Below, in pieces: positions 57,347 to 64,000 of a stretch of 64,000 nt of DNA (the stretch's first letter is position 1; each line of letters begins with the position of its first letter). The notes below the pieces were generated by a model. It was given only the letters and a program-made list of their open reading frames with translations, was not told the DNA's origin and made no database searches. The position numbers were made by a program, and so were the translations under genes. Origin of the DNA: Acinetobacter sp. 10FS3-1 (lineage in GTDB: Bacteria; Pseudomonadota; Gammaproteobacteria; Pseudomonadales; Moraxellaceae); contig NZ_CP039143.1 in NCBI RefSeq assembly GCF_013343215.1, positions 868,001 through 932,000 on the forward strand, in the 5' to 3' direction.

Positions 57347-58195
57347 GTGGCATTAGTTCTAGACGGTCGTGCATTGGCAAAGCAAATTGAAGCTGACTTG
57401 TTAACTCGCGTGGAAGCGCTGAAAGCAAAAACAGGTCGTACTCCAATTCTTGCAACTATTTTGGTGGGTGACGATGGTGCATCTGCAACTTATGTGCGTA
57501 TGAAAGGCAACGCTTGCCGTCGTGTCGGTATGGATTCACTCAAAGTTGAGCTGCCTAAAGAAACTACAACTGAAGAGTTACTGGCTGAAATTGAAAAACT
57601 CAATGCAAATCCAGATGTTCACGGTATTTTGTTACAGCATCCAGTACCCGCGCAAATTGATGAGCGTGCTTGTTTTGATGCAATTTCACTTGCCAAAGAT
57701 GTAGATGGTGTAACTTGCCTGGGCTTTGGCCGTATGGCAATGGGTGAAGCCGCTTATGGTTCAGCAACACCTGCTGGCATTATGACAATTTTACAAGAAA
57801 ACAAGATTGAGATCGCAGGCAAACATGCGGTGGTCGTGGGTCGTTCTGCGATTCTGGGTAAACCAATGGCAATGATGTTGCTTCAAGCAAATGCAACCGT
57901 CACTATCTGTCATTCACGCACTCAAAACCTGGCTGACTTTGTGAAGCAAGCCGATATTGTTGTGGGTGCAGTCGGTAAAGCGGAGTTGATTCAAAAAGAC
58001 TGGATTAAACCGGGTGCTGTGGTGGTAGATGCTGGTTTCCATCCACGTGAGGGTGGCGGTGTTGGTGATATTCAATTGGTAGGTATTGAAGAAGTGGCAT
58101 CTGCTTATACACCAGTTCCAGGTGGTGTGGGTCCAATGACGATTACCACTTTAATTCGTCAAACTGTAGAGGCTGCTGAGAAGGCGCTAGGTTAA
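57347..58195 (+). CDS. folD: Methylenetetrahydrofolate dehydrogenase/cyclohydrolase FolD
   Basis: 282 residues. GTG start after GGGAGA. It has [20 protein letters not shown] (catalytic Tyr and Lys region), [29 protein letters not shown] for NADP and the tail [15 protein letters not shown]. It interconverts methylene- and formyl-tetrahydrofolate. Confidence 0.96.
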   Translation: MALVLDGRALAKQIEADLLTRVEALKAKTGRTPILATILVGDDGASATYVRMKGNACRRVGMDSLKVELPKETTTEELLAEIEKLNANPDVHGILLQHPVPAQIDERACFDAISLAKDVDGVTCLGFGRMAMGEAAYGSATPAGIMTILQENKIEIAGKHAVVVGRSAILGKPMAMMLLQANATVTICHSRTQNLADFVKQADIVVGAVGKAELIQKDWIKPGAVVVDAGFHPREGGGVGDIQLVGIEEVASAYTPVPGGVGPMTITTLIRQTVEAAEKALG

Positions 58196-58204
58196 TAAAC
58201 AGAC

Positions 58205-58302
58205 CTCTTCCTGACCCTCTCCTGAAAGGAGAGGGAAAAGTTCATTGTGAAAATAATGAATGCTCCTTCCCCCTGTGGGAGAGGGCTGGGATGAGGGTAG
58301 TA
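58205..58302. repeat. REP-like palindromic element
   Basis: The first hairpin is CCCTCTCCT/AGGAGAGGG (58215-58235). The second, less perfect, one is CTCCTTCCCCC...GGGAGAGGGC (58263-58286), followed by TGGGATGAGGGTAG. This paired CCCTCTCC/GGAGAGGG-TGGGATGAGGG layout resembles REP elements scattered between genes in many proteobacteria. It may also end the folD transcript. Confidence 0.6.
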
Positions 58303-58348
58303 CCTAAAATATAAGAGTTCTTCAACACATATAAAGAATAAAAATCCA

Positions 58349-59017
58349 ATGAGCTGTACTTTTCAAATGCCCAAAGCCCCTGCGCATCTTCTTCATGCTT
58401 TGCATGACATCATTCCGTACTGTGAGCTGCAGGCACAGCAATTACCCGGTACACCCATTTCTTTATGGCTGATTCCACCCGTATTTCCAACCGATAAACT
58501 GGATGATGAAGTGATTCGTCGGATTTGGAATGAGACACCATATTGGATCTTTTGCTGGGCATCAGGCTTGGCAATGGCGCAATGGCTTTTAGTCGAACCA
58601 CATCATGTTAAAGACAAGGTCGTGCTGGATTTTGGTGCAGGTTCAGGTGTGGTGGCAATCGCGGCGAAAATGGCAGGGGCAAAACGGGTAATCTGTTGTG
58701 ATATTGATCAGGTGAGTTTAGATGCCTGTCGTGCCAATGCTGAGCTCAATAATGTAGAGCTGGAATATCTGGATGATCTGTATAAAGCTGAGCAGGTGGA
58801 TATTCTATTGGCTGCTGATGTGCTCTATGATCAGTGCAACCGCTTTTTTCTAGATGAGTTTTTAAAGTTTGCTCCAGAAGTCTGGGTGGCAGACAGTCGG
58901 GTGAAAAACTTCAGCCATCCACAATATGTGAAACTGGATGAACGAAGTGCAACGACCTGGCCGGATCTGGATGAGTCACCAGAATTTCGTAATGTCAGTT
59001 TTTATCGAACCAGATAA
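58349..59017 (+). CDS. Class I SAM methyltransferase (ETF-beta lysine methyltransferase-like)
   Basis: 222 residues. The SAM motif I is VLDFGAGSGVVAIAAKMAGA, then VICCDIDQ, and motif post-I LLAADVLYDQ. The N-terminal region with FCWASGLAMAQWLL fits the METTL20-type protein-lysine methyltransferases that act on electron transfer flavoprotein beta; PrmA-like is the alternative. It follows the REP-like element after folD. Confidence 0.8.
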   Translation: MSCTFQMPKAPAHLLHALHDIIPYCELQAQQLPGTPISLWLIPPVFPTDKLDDEVIRRIWNETPYWIFCWASGLAMAQWLLVEPHHVKDKVVLDFGAGSGVVAIAAKMAGAKRVICCDIDQVSLDACRANAELNNVELEYLDDLYKAEQVDILLAADVLYDQCNRFFLDEFLKFAPEVWVADSRVKNFSHPQYVKLDERSATTWPDLDESPEFRNVSFYRTR

Positions 59018-59036
59018 ATAACTGATCAGTTATTCA

Positions 59037-59066
59037 ATAAAAAGGGCCTGTAGCCCTTTTTATGTA
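59037..59066. terminator. Terminator between the methyltransferase and the lipoprotein gene
   Basis: AAAAGGGC/GCCCTTTT stem with a 5-nt loop; serves two convergent genes. Confidence 0.85.
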
Positions 59067-59075
59067 AAGATTTTT

Positions 59076-59498
59076 TTAGGAGCAGCTAAAGCGTATCACT
59101 CTCACGGTGGTCGGATGAGCTTCAAGGGCCTGGCGGGTGCCATAATCTTCACTGTTATATAAGCTAGGAGTATTACTTAAACTGATTTGGGCACGGCTGC
59201 TGCCAATTTGACGGCCAAAGTCAACTTGTTTGTTTGCTGGATTAACAACTTCATTGGTGCTTAAAACTTGAATATTATAATTTTTACTGGCGCCTAAAAC
59301 TTGTTTGCAGGCCGCTTGTAATCTATTTTCGTCCTGACTAGGTCGTCCCGAAAGGATATAGCTCAAAGTTGCTGTATTGTCCGAACGCTCCAGAACCTTA
59401 TAACCATTTTGTCCATTGAACTCATGCGGTGTGGTCTGACAGGCGCTCATTACTAAAGCGCTTGCAGCCAAAGCTAAAATTGCTGTTGTTCTTCTCAT
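59076..59498 (-). CDS. Putative lipoprotein of unknown function
   Basis: 140 residues. MRRTTAILALAASALVMSAC gives lipobox Cys20, followed by QTTPHEFNGQNGYKVLERSD and a small beta-rich domain with TLSYILSGRPSQDENRLQAA. It ends VIRFSCS with a second Cys. No family recognised; probably genus-restricted. Confidence 0.8.
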   Translation of the reverse strand: MRRTTAILALAASALVMSACQTTPHEFNGQNGYKVLERSDNTATLSYILSGRPSQDENRLQAACKQVLGASKNYNIQVLSTNEVVNPANKQVDFGRQIGSSRAQISLSNTPSLYNSEDYGTRQALEAHPTTVRVIRFSCS

Positions 59499-60255
59499 GT
59501 TTATATTTCCTGAACTCTTGGGCTAAGTATGCCATAGATTACTCAAACTGTTGCCTTGAGTAATTATCATCAATTGTTTGGATATCTAATAAGAAGCTGT
59601 TTATAAACTGCATCCAGAAATTAGATATTTTTAGTTTAATATAGTTTGCAATAGAGTATGTACTGTCTTCAACAGGATGTTCCCATGGGGGGAAACTCAG
59701 ACAGTAGCTTAAGTTGATTGCATTATGATAACCATGAAGCATGGATAAGAAATGAAGTTAAACAAGATGGCTGGACTCATAGATAAGTTACGACGCAAAC
59801 TTAAAACCGACTATCTTGTGTTCGAGTTTACGCAACAACTCTGCAGCATTAATGGTGTTTTTTTAAGGTGAAGTGCTTTATTGACAATATCTAAAATAAA
59901 AAGCTTGAATGAAAGCCGGTGATCAAGTGGCCTATGTTGATCTGAAATTGCATTTATTGCAGTGTGCTATAAAAAATCACAACTCCATAACTTTAAGTTT
60001 TTTCATACAGGATCGGGCACTTCTATTGTGCACCAATTAAAGCTTTTCCATCCTATCTATGTATGATTGACTGGGTCAATCAACATCAATTGCTTTTACA
60101 AGTATTACATTGTGGTTTGAGCTGGCCGACTAAAAATCATGGCGCTTGGGTCGATTCTACAATATTACCTGTATACAAAGCAGCTTGTTCGGCCTCATAA
60201 ATTTTAAAAACAAGTCACCACACGCAACAAAAGTCATATTGCTATTTATCAAGCA
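59499..60255. other. Gene-free stretch with decayed coding remnants
   Basis: About 750 bp with no intact gene. Short forward frames look like remnants. One at 59752-59871 has 39 codons (MKLNKMAGLIDKLRRKLKTD then YLVFEFTQQLCSINGVF). Another near 60066-60201 contains NHGAWVDSTILPVYK, which faintly resembles a transposase DST block. Stops and frameshifts interrupt both. No terminal inverted repeats were found, so no insertion sequence is named. Confidence 0.35.
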
Positions 60256-60285
60256 TAAAAAACCACCCGAAAGGGTGGTTTCTTG
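60256..60285. terminator. Terminator of gltA
   Basis: AACCACCC/GGGTGGTT stem with a 4-nt loop and an A-run on the left (leftward transcript). Confidence 0.85.
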
Positions 60286-60304
60286 TCGTTTAACGCTGCC
60301 CGAA

Positions 60305-61579
60305 TTAACGGTTAATGTCGCGTTGAACTTCGCCAGTGTAAAGCTGACGAGGACGACCGATTTTGTAAGGTCCGCTGTGCATTTCTAACCAGTGGCTGAT
60401 CCAGCCTACAGTACGTGCAAGCGCGAAGATTACAGTAAACATTTCAGTCGGGATACCGATCGCTTTAAGGATGATACCTGAGTAGAAGTCTACGTTAGGG
60501 TATAAGTTACGCTTGATGAAGTATTCGTCAGACAACGCAATACGTTCAAGTTCCATTGCAAGAGCTAGCTGTGGATCGTTGATACCAAGCGCACCAAGAA
60601 CTTCGTCACAAGTTTCTTTCATAACTTTGGCACGAGGGTCGAAGTTTTTGTACACACGGTGACCGAAGCCCATGAGTTTAACTTCTTTAGTCTTCACTTT
60701 TTCCATGAAGCTAGCAACGTTCTCTACCGTGCCGATTTCGTCAAGCATCTTAAGAACGGCTTCGTTTGCACCACCGTGAGCAGGACCCCAAAGTGCAGAG
60801 ATACCAGCAGCGATACATGCATATGGATTAGCGCCAGTAGAGCCCGCTAAACGTACAGTAGACGTAGAAGCATTTTGTTCATGGTCAGCATGAAGCGTGA
60901 AGATACGATCCATTGCTTTTGCAAGAATCGGATTAACCTTGTAGTCACGGTCTGCTGGTGTAGCAAACATCATGTACAGGAAGTTTTCAGCGTAGTTCAA
61001 GTCATTACGTGGATAAACGAATGGTTGACCAACGGTGTATTTGTAGCTCCAGGCTGCTAAAGTAGGAACTTTGGCAATTAAGCGGATCGCTGTAATTTCA
61101 CGATGGTTAACATCTTCGATGTCCAGGTTGTTGTGATAGAACGCAGAAAGCGCACCTACCACACCTACCATGATCGCCATTGGGTGAGCATCGCGACGGA
61201 AACCGTTAAAGAAACGGCTAACTTGGTCGTGAACCATAGTATGGTTACGAACTTTAGCGTCAAACTCTTCTTTTTGCTCAGCTGTTGGAAGCTCACCATT
61301 TAAAAGCAGGTAGCACGTTTCAAGGTAATCAGCTTTAGTTGCTAACTGGTCGATTGGATAGCCACGGTGTAAAAGTACACCTTTGTTACCATCAATAAAT
61401 GTAATCTTAGATTCGCAAGAAGCGGTCGCCATGAAACCAGGATCAAAAGTAAAGTGACCTGCAGCCAACACATCTTTAACGTCGATTACATCTGGGCCCA
61501 ATGTGCCGCTGTAAATTGGTAATTCAATTTCTTTGCCATCAAGCTGTAAAACGGCTTTCTTGCCAGTTGCTTCAGACAT
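60305..61579 (-). CDS. gltA: Citrate synthase
   Basis: 424 residues, the hexameric type II form common in Gram-negatives. It has [16 protein letters not shown], the catalytic His in [20 protein letters not shown], and [19 protein letters not shown]. It condenses acetyl-CoA and oxaloacetate. Divergent from sdhCDA across a 1-kb gap, the layout known in Acinetobacter and Pseudomonas. Confidence 0.97.
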   Translation of the reverse strand: MSEATGKKAVLQLDGKEIELPIYSGTLGPDVIDVKDVLAAGHFTFDPGFMATASCESKITFIDGNKGVLLHRGYPIDQLATKADYLETCYLLLNGELPTAEQKEEFDAKVRNHTMVHDQVSRFFNGFRRDAHPMAIMVGVVGALSAFYHNNLDIEDVNHREITAIRLIAKVPTLAAWSYKYTVGQPFVYPRNDLNYAENFLYMMFATPADRDYKVNPILAKAMDRIFTLHADHEQNASTSTVRLAGSTGANPYACIAAGISALWGPAHGGANEAVLKMLDEIGTVENVASFMEKVKTKEVKLMGFGHRVYKNFDPRAKVMKETCDEVLGALGINDPQLALAMELERIALSDEYFIKRNLYPNVDFYSGIILKAIGIPTEMFTVIFALARTVGWISHWLEMHSGPYKIGRPRQLYTGEVQRDINR

Positions 61580-61667
61580 TCAATAGATCTCCTGTCCTGG
61601 TGAATGTATATCCGATTTGCTATCAATCTTTTAATGTACAAAACGGACGGGTCAAAAATTTGCTATA

Positions 61668-61695
61668 AGATTAGTGGCTACTGAAATTTTGTCAA
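61668..61695 (-). promoter_or_regulatory. Putative gltA promoter
   Basis: On the reverse strand TTGACA and TAATCT lie 16 bp apart, about 85 nt upstream of the gltA ATG. Confidence 0.55.
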
Positions 61696-62460
61696 TTATA
61701 CTTATGGATGAAAAAATGACGCTTGCACAGCGGTTTAGTTAATTCACCAAGAGATAAAAAGTCCAATAGAATCACAGTACCAAGGCGCTATAATAAGTCA
61801 AATTCAAGAGAAGGTGCAGAAAAAAATCACCTGTAGCAGTTATTTATCAGCATTTTTTTAAAACTTAAAAAGAGCAATTAAAATTACTTGAATTTGCCAG
61901 CTTCTCCTGAAACCTATCTAAATCTCATAACTTAGATAATTTTTCAAAATTATTTAAAGGATCAAGAGATTATAAATAAAAGTTCTAGATTGAGACCTGA
62001 TTCTCAGTTTAATTGGTTAAAAAGTAGCTGATATTTATTTGGAAGAGGTTGGAAACCTTATTTATAGAGATTGGGTAAGTGATTTTTTAAATCTAAAATG
62101 CTTAAAAGGGTTGAAAAAACTATCAATAAACCAAGTTGGCTAGGTCTTTCTTTTAATGAGGGGGTTTTGTATATCATTCATTTTGGTCATAATTGTTATT
62201 TGTTTTATAAATGCAGATATTTGATTTAACTCAAAAAAGAAGCCCGTACTTTACAATTTAAGACAAGATTCTTCATCTTTAGTCTAAATTCAAACGGTAT
62301 AGGAATAAATCAGGCAACAGGGCGAATTTATCTACTTAATTATTTAAAAACAATTATATAAGCATAAAACACTAAGCTATATTTTGGTGGGTTCATTGAG
62401 GGGTTTTTGTTAATGATTCTTATTTAAAGGTTTTTTGCCTAAAAAGCCTGAGTGAGCTGT
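61696..62460. other. Gene-free AT-rich region between gltA and sdhC
   Basis: No ORF with a ribosome site, no RNA gene and no clear repeat. It is unusually long for two core TCA-cycle loci and may hold regulatory sites or a small RNA that I cannot recognise. Confidence 0.45.
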
Positions 62461-62489
62461 TTGTGTTTTAATAGTTGACGTTTTATAAT
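62461..62489 (+). promoter_or_regulatory. Putative sdhCDA promoter
   Basis: TTGTGT and a perfect TATAAT are 17 bp apart, leaving a leader of about 90-100 nt before sdhC. Confidence 0.55.
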
Positions 62490-62586
62490 TCAGTGTCGTT
62501 TTACGTTCGGCATGTATTTGCCTGACAATGCCAGCTTTCCTTCGAATTAATTCCAACAAACTCCGGATGGAGTTTTTAACTACAGG

Positions 62587-62985
62587 ATGCCCGCTGTGAA
62601 AAGCAACAGACCTGTCAATTTGTCCATGGGTCAAGTTTTAGAAGTAAACTTAAAATCACCCGTGGCTATTGCATCAATTCTACACCGTCTTTCAGGTGTC
62701 ATCGTATTTTTACTCGTACCGGTCCTTTTGTGGATTTTAGACAAATCATTGTCTTCACCAGAGGGTTTTGCACAAGTACAGGAAATCTTTAACGGTTTTA
62801 TTGTGCGCTTCATCGTATGGGTATTTGTAGCCGGTTTAATTTTCCACTTTATCGCTGGTGTTAAGCATTTACTTGCTGACGTTGGTGTTGCAGAAGAACT
62901 GCAAAGTGGTCGCACAGCAGCTACTATCGCATTAATCTTGTCTGCAATCGGTATCGTTGCGTCATTTGTATGGATCGTACTCTAA
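62587..62985 (+). CDS. sdhC: Succinate dehydrogenase cytochrome b556 subunit
   Basis: 132 residues with three membrane segments. SILHRLSGVIVFLLVP is near the N-terminus, and the heme-ligand block is HFIAGVKHLLAD (His at 87 and 94). A GTG at 62596 gives MKSNRPVNLSMG, which matches other SdhC starts and has AGGA at better spacing, so it may be the true start. It anchors SdhAB and binds heme and quinone. TAATG junction with sdhD. Confidence 0.93.
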   Translation: MPAVKSNRPVNLSMGQVLEVNLKSPVAIASILHRLSGVIVFLLVPVLLWILDKSLSSPEGFAQVQEIFNGFIVRFIVWVFVAGLIFHFIAGVKHLLADVGVAEELQSGRTAATIALILSAIGIVASFVWIVL

Positions 62986-63350
62986 TGAAAAGTGCTACTG
63001 GTTTAACGGGTTCAGGTTCACGCGACTGGTTTATCCAGCGTATAAGTGCCGTTGTTCTTGCTGTTTATACTGTTGTTATTCTAGGTTGGATCCTGTGCAA
63101 CAGCGGTTTTACTTTTGAACAGTGGTACGGCTTTATGATGACAACTCCAATGAAGGTTTTATCTTTATTGTCTGTCTTATCTCTTGTTGCGCATGCGTGG
63201 ATTGGTATGTGGCAAGTATTTACTGACTATGTAACTACTCGTCAGATGGGTCCATCAGCTTCAGGTTTACGCCTTGTACTGACTTCAGCAATGATTATTG
63301 CTGTATTTGCATATGCGATCTGGGCGATCCAGATTTTTTGGGCGAATTGA
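62985..63350 (+). CDS. sdhD: Succinate dehydrogenase membrane anchor subunit
   Basis: 121 residues from MKSATGLTGSGSRDWFIQRI, starting in the sdhC stop codon. Three membrane segments; VAHAWIGMWQVFTDYV carries the heme/quinone-side residues. Second anchor of complex II. Confidence 0.93.
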   Translation: MKSATGLTGSGSRDWFIQRISAVVLAVYTVVILGWILCNSGFTFEQWYGFMMTTPMKVLSLLSVLSLVAHAWIGMWQVFTDYVTTRQMGPSASGLRLVLTSAMIIAVFAYAIWAIQIFWAN

Positions 63351-63362
63351 TAGGAAACAATC

Positions 63363-64000
63363 ATGGGCGCTATAACCCCTAAAGACGATTACACAAATAT
63401 TCCACATGAAACTTTCGATGCAGTTATCGTTGGTGGTGGTGGTTCTGGTATGCGTGCTTCTTACCAGCTTGCTCAAGCGGGTCTGAAAGTAGCAGTACTG
63501 ACTAAAGTATTCCCGACGCGTTCACATACTGTGGCAGCACAGGGTGGTATTGGTGCATCTCTTGGTAATATGCAAGAAGATAACTGGCACTATCACTTCT
63601 ATGACACGGTGAAGGGTTCTGACTGGTTAGGTGACCAAGACGCGATCGAGTTCATGACGCGTGAAGCACCTCAAGTGGTATACGAATTAGAACATTTAGG
63701 TATGCCATTTGACCGTAACGCGGACGGTACAATTTACCAACGTCCATTCGGTGGTCACTCTGCCAACTACGGTGAAAAAGCAGTTCCACGTGCATGTGCT
63801 GCAGCTGACCGTACGGGTCACGCGCTTCTTCACACGCTTTATCAAAGCAACGTGAAAATGGGCACTCAATTCTTTGTAGAGTGGATTGCGCTTGACCTGA
63901 TCCGTAATGAAGAAGGTGATGTACTGGGTGTAACAGCAATTGACCAAGAAACTGGTAAAATTGCAGTATTCCAAGCCAAAGCAACCTTGTTTGCAACTGG
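63363..64000 (+). CDS. sdhA: Succinate dehydrogenase flavoprotein subunit (partial)
   Basis: The first 212 residues are present, from [20 protein letters not shown]. The FAD motif is [14 protein letters not shown] (21-34), the covalent-FAD His is H55 in [12 protein letters not shown], and [20 protein letters not shown] lies further on. It oxidises succinate to fumarate in complex II. It runs off the right edge; sdhB should follow. Confidence 0.96.
   Translation, partial: MGAITPKDDYTNIPHETFDAVIVGGGGSGMRASYQLAQAGLKVAVLTKVFPTRSHTVAAQGGIGASLGNMQEDNWHYHFYDTVKGSDWLGDQDAIEFMTREAPQVVYELEHLGMPFDRNADGTIYQRPFGGHSANYGEKAVPRACAAADRTGHALLHTLYQSNVKMGTQFFVEWIALDLIRNEEGDVLGVTAIDQETGKIAVFQAKATLFAT

Noticed and set aside
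59752..60225. Naming an insertion sequence in the stretch before gltA
   Set aside because: Only short broken frames and a faint DST-type block were seen, without inverted termini or target duplication.

Overview
The window is chromosomal DNA from a gammaproteobacterium of the genus Acinetobacter. The wax ester synthase/DGAT, the paired FadL-type porins, ThrH, the small lipoprotein between era and recO, MiaE, and the gltA//sdhCDA arrangement all read as Acinetobacter genes. The coding text is moderately AT-rich and intergenic DNA is very AT-rich. Most genes are core housekeeping genes. The species cannot be fixed from the sequence alone.

Layout. 1-5.2 kb: end of gatC, then mreB-mreC-mreD-maf-rng (cell shape, nucleotide housekeeping, RNase G) and a 58-residue PA1571-like protein. 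5.3-13 kb: wax ester synthase, cysH, thrH, two paralogous FadL-family outer-membrane proteins, tRNA-Arg(CCT) and an aromatic-type amino acid permease. 13.5-19.1 kb: a sulfate assimilation block read leftward (sbp, an RBBP9-like hydrolase, cysT, cysW, cysA, cysB). 19.8-22.8 kb: pabC-mltG-tmk and a thioesterase. 22.9-34.2 kb: nadB divergent from a long rightward series, mucD/degP-type protease, thioesterase, lepA, lepB, a DUF4845 protein, rnc, era, a small lipoprotein, recO, pdxJ and miaE. This matches the Pseudomonas nadB-algU-mucABCD-lepA-lepB-rnc-era-recO-pdxJ order, but algU-mucABC is absent.

34.37-36.08 kb: a CRISPR array with type I-F-like repeats (29 repeats, 28 spacers, 28+32 nt period). 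It has an AT-rich leader on the left and a degenerate terminal repeat on the right, and no cas gene lies anywhere in the window. 36.1-48.8 kb: tRNA-Asn, an unknown protein, a thioesterase divergent from an HxlR regulator, an aminotransferase, map, rpsB-tsf, a DUF962 membrane protein, rlpA, mltB, an unknown protein, queF, a two-gene ABC exporter and tRNA-Arg(CCG). 49-57 kb is more accessory: a trimethylamine monooxygenase, a large lipoprotein carrying a GDPD domain, a thioredoxin, a quinone oxidoreductase, a small basic protein and a WYL regulator. 57-64 kb: tRNA-Leu, tRNA-Cys, folD, a REP-like element, a methyltransferase, a lipoprotein, a decayed stretch, gltA, a roughly 1 kb gene-free gap and sdhC-sdhD-sdhA (cut by the window end).

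The least ordinary items are the cas-less type I-F-like array with an apparent fossil unit beyond its end, the missing algU-mucABC block, the Tmm enzyme with no TMA-pathway neighbours, and the 799-residue GDPD lipoprotein. I did not find a multigene system that looks wholly undescribed.
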